This document shows positions 12,556 to 23,615 of a stretch of 64,000 nt of DNA, piece by piece. The notes under the pieces were generated by a model. It was given only the letters and a program-made list of their open reading frames with translations, ran no database searches and was not told where the DNA came from. Source of the stretch: Plicaturopsis crispa FD-325 SS-3. Lineage: Eukaryota; Basidiomycota; Agaricomycetes; Amylocorticiales; Amylocorticiaceae. The stretch spans positions 408,751 to 472,750 of the forward strand of contig KN832555.1 in NCBI GenBank assembly GCA_000827205.1, given 5' to 3'. The first letter of the stretch is position 1. Each line of letters begins with the position of its first letter. A program made the position numbers and the translations under genes.

Positions 12556-13412
12556 GTGTTAGGTGTTCCGATACAGAAGAACGGCAGACATCACGCACTT
12601 TTATACCCCAAGCCTGCTCGTTTCCGAGCAGACGATGCCGTATGTCTCGTGCAGCCCATGGACAGTGGCGGGCAGTCGAGAACCAACTCCGTGAAAGATT
12701 CTAGACCAGAGGAAAGCAAGGTGGATAGAGATCGGTATCTACTCGACTTGCATAGGTACCGACCTTTCGGTCATGACAAACACGGGGTAGCTTGCGAAGG
12801 GGCGGTCTGGATTAATTGATCGGATAGCGGCGGCGAGTGTCCGAGACGGGGAACGGTTAGCGTCTTGAATCAGCTCCAAGCTCGAGTGCTCTTTCGTCCA
12901 CCTGGAAGACAACTAATCCGGAGTGAATACACACGACTGCTTACACAACGTACAGTGCGAGGACAAGGTTGGCATTAGGCATTTGCTCGTAGCCCAATAT
13001 GACTCGGATGACGTCCATTAACCCCTCCGAAAATGACATCCAAAATTGATACGTATGCTGGGGGCGGAAGGAAGTCCAGAATTACACGATGAGCAGCTCC
13101 GGCTTGATAGCAGCGACAAGGTAAGCGCAGATTCTGGTCGAGAACAACTGTAGTGTGCAGCATGTCACGTCGTGGTGTGGTCGAGGCAACGCTCGACCGG
13201 AAATTGCCGACGTCGCCCACGACACGCGTACGGAGGAGCAAGAATTAAACTGCAGTGTACACCACGATGGCACCAACAAATAGAACATGTACCGTGCTGC
13301 GCAGCATGTACGAGTCCGAAGTTGTGATAAAGTAATTACACCGTCCAAAAAAAAAACAAGATAGCAGATACAACACAAGCCGAACGCTGGCCTACGTAGA
13401 ACAGAAGAAAAC

Positions 13413-15625
13413 CTAGATGTCCGGCAGCTCTCGCTGTATAAGTCGACGCCATGTACTCTCTTTCCACCAATCCTCCATGCTATCAAGGCGCTCCCATAGC
13501 GTCTCCTCATCCACACCGTAGATCTCATATTTTCCTCCGTTCATAGGTCGTGCTTCTCGCTTGGCCACCTCTATTGCGGCCTTATTCTCACCTCTAAGTT
13601 GTGTCAGAATGTTTAGAACGCAAACACATTTGCAAAGACATACCGAAGTAATTCAAGAAGTTCCTGTTTATCGGGGAAGAACAACCGCGGTTCCAACACT
13701 GCGAGTATGGCTAAAGATGCGCGGTAGAGGAAAGAGTCGCCTTCGAGAAGGAGGACGTCCCATACTCTTGCACATGCCTCGAAGGGGAGGTGATCGAGGA
13801 AGAGCGGGAGCACCCACTCGGGAAGGTAAGACGCTGGTGATATTTGGTGTTGCTTGAAGTTGAAGTAGACTTATCGCGTAACCGTCAGTTTTGTCGCGTA
13901 AAGGCCGAAGGGCATTAAGATACTTACTCTTAGGCATACCGTCTGCTAGCAGCGTATCGAATATTCTATGGCGCGGGTGAGTGCAAGTATAAGCCACGAT
14001 TGCCAGTATTACCTATAATATGCTTCGACCTGATAGTCCTGTCAATATTTTACTGCTTCAGTGAAGGACAGTCACTCACGTCGTCTTTGGCACCCATCCC
14101 ACCATAAAAACTCCGCATACAATGTCGTTCTAGGAGATTCCTCATCACCACGAAACCTTGCTGAGCAGGCATATTGATGAGAAACATCGCAGCTATCTTT
14201 GCAATTCCTTTCACGTATCCCAGACCCTCGTCGCTACGGCTGACCACCCATGCGCACAACATATCCCGTAGATCTCCATACAGAGGGCCTGTTTCGGGGT
14301 GAAATATATGTAATGCGGGAAGCGTGCTCAGGATGTCCTCCTCGATTAGACCCAACGTCGTCGTGGGGAACGTGCCCGACGAGAGCGCGCGTTTCGCACG
14401 TGCAAGGCACATGCGGTAGGTATCTGAAAAGTGCACGGTGCGGCGACAGTGAGGGGATGAAGTTTTTACTTTGGATCGTATACGCGACAGCGGGAGGGAA
14501 AGTAGCTTTACCTTTGCTGAGCGCGAGCGCATTGCCCACGGCGCGTTCCCACATTGTAGCGCGCAGTTTGGTTGGGATGCCGCCCCACCAGAGTTTGCGG
14601 AGTGCGGGATTCTTGTGGACGACGCGCCAGTCAGGTACGATTTCCCGTTGCCACCTCTCCAGCGAGTCTTCAACCTTGCGCTCGCGTGCTAAACGTCGTT
14701 CAGCCAACGCTTTCCGCCGCTTTTCCTCTGTGGGATATAATTAGCTACAGGCATGCTGGATAAATCGGACCGGTATACCTGCAACGCGAGATAGGCGCAT
14801 CATATGTTCCCAGTCGGCCATATGTTTGTTGTCCTCTTGTCGGCTTTTGGGCGGTAGGAAGGGCGGGCGTGTCTTGCTGACGACCTTTTCCATCATACTG
14901 GGACCCACAGAACGCGTTGGTCGGTGCCCTTTGGATGGAGGTGCCGGTTGCTGCGGGCTAGGCATAGGAGACGGAGGAGCCGAGGAGGGCTTTTGGGGAG
15001 AAGGAGGCAAGTTGGGTACGGTGAGTTCTTGGACGGAGGCCGATGCGAGCTGTGCAATTTCAAGACTTGCAGGCGGCGTCACGTCCAAACTATTTTGTGG
15101 CGTTGACACGGATTCCTCTTCGGGTACAATTATTATGGGATGATTTGCAGAGTCTCCTGAAGGTTTTGAAGATGACTCTGAGGCGTCTATGATCACATGT
15201 GGGTATGGATGCGATTCGTCGTCGGGGTACTCTGGTGTCGGGGGTGTGTCAGACAGAGAGACCTGGGAAAAATCAGAAGACATCTGGGATTCGTCTGGAC
15301 TGCGTGATTGCAACGAAGGCGACGTAGATATCGACAGCGAGTCCAACGCTCGTCGGCCTATGTCGAGAGTCGATACCGACATGTCTTCGGGACGATCCTC
15401 GCCGTTCGTATGACTGTCTTCCGCACGCTCCTCTTCGTAGCTTGAGCTCCCTCGTTCCGCCTGCTGTCGCGCAAAAGCATCGCGGACAGCGGCCGAGGAG
15501 AACTCGAAGCCGATGTCGTTGTCCTCGCCATCTGAGAACGCATCGTCAAACTCGAATCGCTGTTGTCCCTGCGTAGCATGTTCGGCCTCTACCGCGCGCA
15601 TGCCGTCGTTGTAATCTCCGTGCAT
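13413..15625 (-). CDS. TBC-domain Rab GTPase-activating-like protein (TBC1D12/14 type)
   Basis: TBC proteins normally stimulate GTP hydrolysis by Rab GTPases on membranes. Exons join across short introns (14728-14778 is exact; others near 14410-14515, 14030-14095, 13930-13980, 13870-13925 and 13595-13640). A Ser/Pro-rich N-terminus of about 280 residues precedes the TBC domain: LWWGGIPTKLRATMWERAVG, IEEDILSTLPALHIF, LRDMLCAWVVSRSDEGLGYV, FLINMP, YYRIFDTLLADGMP, SYLPEWVLPLF and ARVWDVLLLEG. The order matches the TBC1D12/14 group. The two catalytic fingers are altered: IxxDxxR reads IEEDILS and YxQ reads YVK. The start at MHGDYNDG is the first plausible ATG, and a further upstream exon is possible. 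Neighbour GCP4 is divergent. Confidence 0.8.
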
Positions 15626-15881
15626 TGGCCTGGCTATATCGTGTTGTTGCGAATAATCGTGTATAAGTCCTGTGTAAGTCGCAGTTAGAGACGGAGGACT
15701 CGGGGCCAAAGACGCGGTGGTTTAGAGCAAGCTGTTTCGGAAGCTGTTGCATCCTTCCGTCGCCGTTAACGTTGACTTCAACGACGAGCACATTGCAAGT
15801 AAGTCTCCTACTTGTCATGAGCCGCAGTATGTTTCTCCCAAAACCTCTATCTGAACGCGTCGAAATCGCTTTTCAAGCTCG

Positions 15882-18271
15882 ATGATCGCGGAAATACTTC
15901 TGGTTCTCGCAGGCCATTCTTCGTCTCTCTTCCCCGCAGACCACACCCTCCACCCGGCGTTCGCGCCTCTGCTTCATCCCGGAGAACGACAATGTCTGGA
16001 ATCCATCGGCCATATCGCATTTCGCTACCGTAAAATCAAGAAATCCTGCGCGTCGTTATCGCGTTCTCCGTCGCGTTACATATGCGCTCTATGTGCGGCG
16101 CTGAACCACATCCTCCAAGACGAATATGAGAGTCTTGTCGTGGAAACTGAAGCTATGGTCCTCAAACGCGACCCCAGCCTTGTGGCAAGTGGATCCTTTG
16201 TCCCGCTCTCATCTATACGCGCAACTTTCGCTCCGTGGGACGCCCCGCTCGCCGCGCTCGAGTCTCTGGTAGAAGAACTGGAAGCGGAAGCGCATTGGCG
16301 GCCGGGCCCCCTCATAGACCTGCTGGTCTCCCGTTCGCATACGGGGATACACAAGATATCAGACATCCTATCACGCCTCTCCGTAGCCGTCCAGCGCATT
16401 TGGCGAACGCAGCTCACTGCATTCCTCGTTCACGGGTCACTGGCGTCCATCGACCCCCTCGCGTCTGATAAGTATGTCTTACTGGACGGTGCAGTACCGT
16501 CATGCGTATCCGCTCAATCGCGTGACTCCATCGCGTATATTGGTCGCGCTATCGGGACCGTCAAAGCTGCCAAGTGGCAGAAACAACTTCCACGAAGCTT
16601 GGCCTCCGAGCACACTAGCATGCTTGGGAATGTGCTACCTGAAGAACAGCACGCGTTTGACGGAGTCATTACCCAAATCAGAACCAGTGTCAGTGAGTGG
16701 CTCTGGCTAAATGTACTCACCCAAAAGGACGTAGAAGACGCGGTCAATTCATTGTAGGTCTATCTAGCGTTTTCAATGAATGTAATACATTGCTCACATG
16801 ATATTTAGAGCAAATTACTTCCTCCTACGAAATGGGGAGTTCAGTCTTTCCGTCATACGTGAAATCGAGCGTTTGAAGCTCTCCCGTTTAACCACGCGGT
16901 CGGGGACGAGCTCCATGATCCGCGAACAAGACCTCAACCTAGCCCTCCTGCGTGCTTCCCTCGGTACTACGGCTCAACACGATCCCTCTCTCGCCCACCT
17001 ACGCTTTCATCTACCCACAGGTCCTCTTCGACCTCTCCTTCCCTCGCTCGCTACAACTGGAATGAAAAACGCATCGATCTCGATGTCTGCAGCATCCCCT
17101 GAACAAACCGCCTTCGACGACCTCCTTCTTGGCACACCACTCATCCTCACGTATGGTGTCACCTGGCCGCTCGATCTCTTCTTGCACCCCTCCGATCTTC
17201 ATGTATATGCCGCGCTTTTCGGATACCTCTCTGCACTACGGAAGACGCACACGCGTATCCATATGTGCTGGACATCGTTATCGAATGCACAGCGTGCCCG
17301 GCGGCGTTGGACGGGTCTCGGGGAAGGCGGTACCGCTGAAGATCTGGAAGTGCGGAGAGGACTCTTGCGGTGTGGCTGGGGCGTAGTGCGAGATATGGAA
17401 TGGTTTCTGGACACCTTGCTCGGATACGTCATGACGGACGTCGTGGACGTGGAGTTCCGGAGACTCAAGGATCTACTGGGGCAGCCTGGACGGGGTGCTG
17501 ACGCTGGGACAAGAAGCAGAAAGAACACGTCTGTCGCGCAGCGATCTATAAACCCGCTAGGCAATGCCAATCAGCCTCCTGTTTCTCAGCGTCCGCAAGC
17601 CAATTCGATGAAAGCTACCCCTTCTACGACATCGCATCTAGACTTCACGACGTTGCGAAATATCCACAACACCTACCTTGAGCGGCTGCTCACAGGGTGT
17701 TTACTCTCAAATCCGGCCCTGACTGCAATCCTGCGGCCGATATTTGAAGTGTGTGAGCGTTTTGTGGCACAGGTTGAGCGGTGGGGTGGAGACATACTGC
17801 CTGCGCTGCTATTTGAAGGGAGCCTGGGTGGAGGGGACGATGATCCGGTTGGTGCTATGGTCAAAGAACGGTGGGCCGTTGTTGCTGAGATAAACGAGGT
17901 ATCTTGTTTCTATTATACTCGGCCATTCTGTCAACTAATTACGGGATTCACAGACGCTGCACTCGCTCATGGCAGAGTTCTACGAGCAGCTCTCGCTATC
18001 CACGTCGCAGCAGCCCTTTTCCGCCGCAACGGACGCGTCAAAGTCCATCTTGATGAACGTCAGCATGGCAAACGCATCGTCCTTTCACCATACCTTTATC
18101 CGACCGAAAGGTGCCAAGGGCCTCGAAGGTGACGGCGAGGTACGACGCCATATCGAGCGCCTGCTATTGCGCTTGGACTTCAACGGTGCGTTCTCGAAAC
18201 CGAGGACGCGGAGGGACGCGGGTGCGACAGATGGGAATGAAGAGATTTTGAAGCAGGGTGGGATTGTTTAA
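15882..18271 (+). CDS. Gamma-tubulin complex component 4 (GCP4)
   Basis: A Spc97/98-family subunit of the gamma-tubulin ring complex, which nucleates microtubules at spindle pole bodies. Three exons: 15882-16753, 16809-17898 and 17954-18271. Start MIAEILLVLAGHSSSLF is the signature GCP4 opening. GRIP1-like features are FRYRKIKKSCASL and Y.CALCAALNHIL. GRIP2-like features are ANYFLLRNGEF, LILTYGVTWPLDLFLHP, YAALFGYLSALRKTHTRI and CGWGVVRDMEWFLDTLLGY, then LDFTTLRNIHNTYLERLL. The protein ends shortly after a Ser-rich loop and a C-terminal helix (VRRHIERLLLRLDFN). Length, about 760 residues, fits the family. Seems intact. Confidence 0.9.
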
Positions 18272-18416
18272 TGGACCCATATCATTGTTTCGCAGTTTAT
18301 GTGTACCTTCTGTGTAATTTTATACGTATGGGAAGCTTTTTGTAAAACTCAGAAGCCTCGGTTCATGTTGGATTCATTGGCAGGCGATATGTATGTATAT
18401 GCCTTATGAAGCCGCA

Positions 18417-19351
18417 CTAGTAACCAGTCGCCATAGTATTAATGCAGTGATGCAGTGGGCGACATGTACTCCTCCAGCTGTTCCTTGAGATGAAGAGTAT
18501 GCCGCTGTACGTTGAGTCAATAGGCGTTTCGGCGTCAAAGACGACGTCCAGTACAGGTGGGAGCTTGACCAGCGGCGTTCTGCCTAAAGAATGGTCAGCA
18601 TCACGATGCTAGGAATATTGATTCAGCAATCATACCGTCGCATCCAGCTGCCAGGGACCCTCGTAAACATATTAGCCACGCAGAACTCGGCGGACGTTTC
18701 AGTGCCGGAGTAGTTGAGAAATCAATCTCCACAACCCTCCATGGTTGAGCGCGCCGTACCACTAAACAGAAATCCGGCGCGAAAGGATTATCCCTGCGGT
18801 CATATACGTTAGACGAGGAGAGGCGCTTGACATGGTCGAGCGCGGGTGCGAGCATGACGGAGAAGACCATGTTTAGCCTGTGTAGATGCTCGGGCGCAAA
18901 GTTGCCCTCTTCGGGAGCGTCGTGATCATTCCACTCTTCCCTAAGTCTGATATCCGAGTCGGAAACGTCGAGAGAATAAGCACACAAGCCAAGCTTCGGG
19001 GAGACTTATATTGTCCGTGTCCCAGTGAGATTTCATTTCCCGTAGGTAGGCAAGCCGCAGCTCTGTCTGAGCAGTGCGTGTCCACTCGGAGAGACAAATT
19101 CTTCCTTCAAAGTTCCGTCTTGACGTTGTTGCTGCGAGTATGGGTGTTCGTGTCGATATTCAAAGTTGTACATACAGATTGTTCACTGGTCGGCGCGGGA
19201 GAACGCGACAATCAGAGAGTATCGCTTTGAGACATGCATCGGACTCGCTGAGATAGTCGTACGCAGACATCACGAATATTGGCTTGGATGTTGAAGCTTG
19301 AAGTCCTACATCCAGATGTACGCAGCTCCAAGTCATTATAAGGGTGTACAT
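18417..19351 (-). CDS. Hypothetical multi-exon protein
   Basis: I do not recognise a family. Four exons can be linked by standard splice signals (introns about 19120-19180, 18955-18993 and 18593-18637). They give VMSAYDYLSESDACLKAIL, then NNLRNFEGRICLSEW with TELRLAYLREMKSHWD, then LPEAWLVLREEWNDHDAPEE with a long segment including FAPDFCLVVRRAQPWRVVEI, and finally RTPLVKLPPVLDVVFD before a stop at 18417. A different frame near the end (KEQLEEYMSPTASLH) also looks natural, so the last exon may carry a frameshift or a missed junction. The start is uncertain (MYTLIMTW or the downstream MSAYDY). It may be a decaying lineage-specific gene. Confidence 0.45.
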
Positions 19352-19563
19352 GTACGAGGTTCAAAGCAAGTTCAAAATGGGCGTTCATCATGGCAAGTAA
19401 GTAGGAGAGTCAGAGTCTTGATCTAAGCGAGGGTGGCCGGCTATACCCGACGGAGTTTTAAATCACGGTCTGCATCGCAAACCTAATTTTCAAGGCCAAC
19501 GGAAAGTACTGTACACCAAAATCACCGTCGCTCGTCGTCGTCGCCGCCCATCCCTCCTTCAAA

Positions 19564-19954
19564 ATGGTGAGCACGGTTTTTTGGTGGTGTAATAGAACGC
19601 ACACTGAAATTTTGTTCCTAGGACTCATCCAAAGCCCCCGTCAAGCTCGCTAAAGTCATCAAGGTCTATACTCGCCGATCTACTGCCAATGCGCTCCCCT
19701 CTCCGTTCTGACGCTTTCGATATGTTATTTAGGTGCTCGGTCGCACTGGTTCCCGTGGTGGTGTAACGCAGGTCCGTGTAGAATTCATGGACGACACCAC
19801 ACGGACGATCATCCGTAACGTGAAGGGGCCCGTCCGGGAGGAGGACATCCTGGCACTGCTCGAGAGTGAGCGTGAGGCACGGTACGTCCCAGTAAAACAA
19901 TCCGTTTTCTGCGCTATCTGACGAGAATACTACACACGCAGCCGTCTCCGTTAA
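19564..19954 (+). CDS. RPS28: 40S ribosomal protein S28 (eS28)
   Basis: A small-subunit ribosomal protein near the mRNA exit. Four exons: 19564-19566, 19622-19663, 19733-19881 and 19942-19954. They give a 68-residue protein: [51 protein letters not shown], and [12 protein letters not shown] at the C-terminus. The eS28 end ESEREARRLR is exact. The first exon consists only of the ATG, with the intron starting immediately after it (ATG|GTGAGC). This is a common layout for fungal ribosomal protein genes and a likely seat of splicing-dependent regulation. A pyrimidine-rich leader precedes the start. Confidence 0.95.
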
Positions 19955-20550
19955 AATCTAATCGCATACGCCTCCTGATTCGACGGTCCTCATCTGTTTT
20001 CATACTCTACATTGCATGTTCTATGGTCATGCCAATCCATTTGCATCTACGCCGCAAAAAAAACTATGAAAACACTCGTGTGTCCGGTCCGACTGCTAGG
20101 GATTCGCTGCTCTCGCCCGCCATCGCGAATTGACGTTGCCGCTAGTAGGTAGGTGCTTTTCAGTCCCGTCTTTGGAACGATCCGGGTTCGCTTGGAAAAC
20201 GGCTGTACAGGGTTTGGCTGCGGTGTCGACCGAAGTGTTCTCAGCGCCTACTTGTCCTGGTCTGCGGCCACCATAAGTGAACTCCTGTTTTTCGTCCTTG
20301 AAACGTGAATCCCGTCCATGATGCATCATGATGCCCATGTGCATGAGCCCCAGTCTAGTGCCGAGCACATCGGTTTCGACTGTGAAAGGGCTTTCTGCGG
20401 AAGAACTTCCAAGTTCGCGCGTTCACGAGCGGCCAGTCAGCGATCGATGCAATCGATGTCGCCTTTGATTTCAAAAAGAGCCACGGCGTCGAGATGGTAA
20501 AACCGTTGTTCCCTTCGCCCTGTTAATTTTGACATTGACGGCCTCCAGTC
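19955..20550. other. Intergenic region between RPS28 and the GT8 gene
   Basis: About 600 bp. No supported exon or RNA gene on either strand. It should hold the RPS28 3' end and the GT8 promoter. Confidence 0.45.
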
Positions 20551-21672
20551 ATGCCCCGCAAAGCAGCGTATGTGACGCTCCTCACCAAGGCCGCCTACCT
20601 CCCCGGCGCGCTTGTCGTCGCGCATACCCTGCGTGCTGCAGGCGCTCAATACCCGCTGGTCGTGATGGTCACTCCGCAGCTGCCTCAGGCCGTGCGCGAT
20701 GTCCTTTCTAGACGCGGAATTGCGATGCGTGAGGTTGACTCTCTGTACCCGGAGGAGGGCAAGCATCAGCTTGCTGGGCATGATGCGCGCTTTGGCGATA
20801 CATGGACGAAGTTAAGGTGGGTAGTTTCGTCTCAGTACCTGGGGTGTAATGGCATGTTAACAATTCCGAGTGGTTAGGGCATTCGAATTAGCGGAATTCG
20901 AGGTGCGTGCGGACGCACAGCATCGTAGCGTTCAGTATGATTGATGATGCTATGTATAGCGGATTGTGCTCCTTGACTCGGACATGATCATAAAGCGCAA
21001 CATGGACGAGCTCATGGACCTTGAGCTTTCACAAGACTGGATTGCCTCTGCCCACGCCTGTGCTTGCAACCCGCGTAAGCTCGCACACTACCCTGCTGAC
21101 TGGTGCGTACATGTCTCTTACCTGATTGCAGCCATATAACATACTCAGACACGGGCGAGGGAATTAGGATACCCGCTAACTGCGCATATACCCCACTCGT
21201 TCACCCCTCCGCGCTCACAACCCCCACCAGCATCGAGGAGAACAGCCCGCGGCCATATGGCCTGCTCAACTCGGGACTTGTCGTCCTCACCCCGTCCGCG
21301 GAACTCGCCGACGCGATCAAGCACTACCTCGCCAGCTCCCCGCTCGTCCCCACATTCTCGTTTCCGGACCAGGACCTCCTCGCCGCCTTCTTCGCGCGGC
21401 GCTGGAAGCCGCTCCCGTGGTGCTACAACGCGCTGAAGACGCTGCGGGTGATACACGCACCGCTTTGGCGAGACGACGAAGTCCGCTGTTTGCATTACAT
21501 TCTGGATGACAAACCCTGGCAGAAACGCGTCGGCGAGAAGGGGACTGGGGGTGAGTACGAAGAGTTGAATAGGTGGTGGTGGGATGCGCTTGAGGAAGTC
21601 GGTGCAGAGTTGCGGAAAGATGGTGACAAGGAGGGGTGGGCGCTCGTAGAGGCTAACGTTGCCCCGGCATAG
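20551..21672 (+). CDS. Glycosyltransferase family 8 (glycogenin/galactinol-synthase-like)
   Basis: Transfers a sugar from a nucleotide donor; the acceptor cannot be told. Exons: 20551-20816, 20878-20902, 20960-21102 and 21168-21672. The join at 21102/21168 gives HYPADWIPANCAYTPL, matching the GT8 pattern NPRKxxHYPxDWxPENCAFT; a nearer AG would make an implausibly short 29-bp intron. Motifs: AAYVTLLTKAAYLPGALVVA, then the DxD metal-binding site in RIVLLDSDMIIKRNMDEL, NSGLVVLTPS, and FPDQDLLAAFF. No signal peptide or membrane segment, so probably cytosolic. The C-terminal HYILDDKPW is also family-typical. About 310 residues. Confidence 0.87.
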
Positions 21673-21822
21673 TAGATTTGGGAGACGATGGAATGTAGAC
21701 ACTCACGCAGAGCAGAATGTATGTTGCTTGTAGTACAACCTCCGGGGGCTTATCATTAGATTGTATACTGTACAACATCGCTATTTAGTACTAGAATAAT
21801 ACATGTTCGTCTCGAAGACCGC

Positions 21823-23319
21823 TCATGCACGCCATGCTACATGCACGTCATCCGTGCGGAATCTGTAAACACTTGGTCAGTAAACAGCATCTTCGATCGG
21901 GGGATATTTTTCACCGTTGTGTACAGCTGCTATCGGAGAGGGGCGTTACCTGCCCCATCCTGTAGCTCAGCAGGCCAGCCTGGGCAATCATAATCCCATT
22001 GTCGATACAAAATCTGGATAAGAAGCACATCATGAGTTCGATCCTGTGTTCCAAAAGGATACCAGAGGGGACTGACCGTTCGTCTGTAGCAAACACTTGA
22101 CCGTTACGCTCCTTAGCCATGATCCCCATCATCTCCTGCAATCGCTCGTTGCCTAGATCATCATCGCAGCCGTGTCAGCGTTGAAGTGATACTCGTGAGA
22201 TACCCGCGACTCACAGCCTACACCGCCAACGATTAGCACCTCCTTGCTCCCTATATGCGCCATGGCCCGTTCCGTGATCTCAACGAGCATCGCATATATC
22301 GTTTCCTGCAGCGAAAAGCACAGATCGGCCGGTGTTATGATGTCATCGGTTTCGGAGGGGACACCATCTTGACGGAACCGTTTGTCCAGCGTGTACGCCT
22401 CAGTGGAGGTGAGGATTCCAGAGAGCGAAACATCCATGCCCTTCGTTGCATATGGCAGCGGTAAGAGCCGTTTTCCTCTGTAGCGGTGCCCTTGATTAGC
22501 TGTTCGAACAATATCCGCAAACGAGATCCGCGTACTTCTTCGCCTCCTGCTCGATATTATACCCTGGGCTAGGAGCGTTGCTCAGGTTGATAACGCGCGC
22601 GAATCGATCAAGGCAATTCCCGACGGCGATGTCGAGAGTTTCGCCGAATATGCGATACCGTTTTCGGGAGTACGCGATGACTTGGGTGTTTCCTCCGGAG
22701 ACATACAGCACGACGGGATTATGAGCGCCTGTTATCTGACGGCCCATTTCGATGTCTAATGGATAGTTGTATAAACAAGTAGGGATTCATGTGTGTGATG
22801 TGCTTACGGCCAACACAGTGGTTTACACCAACAAGTGGTTTGTTGTAAAGCAGAGATAGAGTGCGGGCGACAAGGGCTACCGATTGTAACGGAGCCCCCA
22901 TGCCAGGGCCTGTTCAAGCGTAATGAGCTGCGAATATGACCGATCGAATATAGATTTACGCGCCCTTCGTGAAGCATATACAGTCCAAGTCATGCAGCGA
23001 TATTCCAGCATTTTTCACCGCGTCGTTGATGATTTTGAGCGCCCACTCGCGGTGGTGCTGCGCGGTATCTCGCGGCTGAAATCCTTCGCCAGGTGGGGTG
23101 ATATAGGTGTGCCGCACGTTGGAGAGAACATGTGTGGACCCATCCGGGTCGTGTTTTACGATTCCTGCGCCAAATTTGTTGGCTGAGCCCTCGAGGCCAA
23201 GCGCAATATACGGGCGATCTATGTATAAATTGCTCGTTGTAAGCAACTACAGACAGTGCAGGTGCGGCATCCCACTGACCTACAGGCTTCAACGGCGATG
23301 CTTTTCGGACTCGCCCCAT
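21823..23319 (-). CDS. KAE1: KEOPS subunit Kae1, tRNA N6-threonylcarbamoyladenosine transferase
   Basis: Forms t6A37 on ANN-decoding tRNAs within the KEOPS/EKC complex (family knowledge). Exons, 5' to 3': 23319-23280, 23218-22964, 22909-22808, 22755-22536, 22477-22215, 22152-22078, 22013-21915 and 21862-21823. Motifs: [48 protein letters not shown]; the iron-binding [84 protein letters not shown]; and the tail [16 protein letters not shown]. It lacks a mitochondrial leader, so it is the cytosolic/nuclear Kae1 rather than Qri7. The intron 22963-22910, inside KGPGMG, only keeps frame with a GC-AG boundary (see findings). Confidence 0.92.
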
Positions 23320-23615
23320 TGTAGTAGTACTAGTACTGGCAAATATTCCTAGTATGTTTTCTTCAACAATGTTTACAAACGAATAAAATGCCGGGCGTCG
23401 AGGAGATAGTCAAATGAAGTTGTTGAAAATGACTTGAACTTGAGGGGAAGACAGGGGCTATTGCATGTATGGGTCCACGTGCCAGGCGACGCGTAAATCT
23501 TGATTTAGGAACGCGGTCAAGACTTCCTCCTGACCTTCATGTCGTTTATGTCGCGGGCCGCTGAGGGTCCTTATTTAACCCTTCAAAATGACACAGACTG
23601 TACGCGGACGACGCG
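23320..23615. other. Divergent promoter region KAE1/GH28
   Basis: About 300 bp between the divergently transcribed KAE1 and GH28 genes. No coding signal. TATTTAA at 23572-23578 is a possible TATA-like element for the pectinase gene. Confidence 0.4.

Larger units (their letters stand above)
10534..13412. other. Gene-poor 2.9-kb interval
   Basis: No convincing gene, tRNA or rRNA. It carries two diverged direct copies of one unit (listed separately) and a small cluster of AGGCAG/GATAGGCAG motifs at about 11220-11282. The remaining open frames are short and overlap on both strands. Confidence 0.5.

Noticed and set aside
21103-21131. A 29-bp intron in the GT8 gene
   Set aside because: Too short for a fungal intron; the AG at 21166-21167 gives the family sequence DWIPANCAYT instead.
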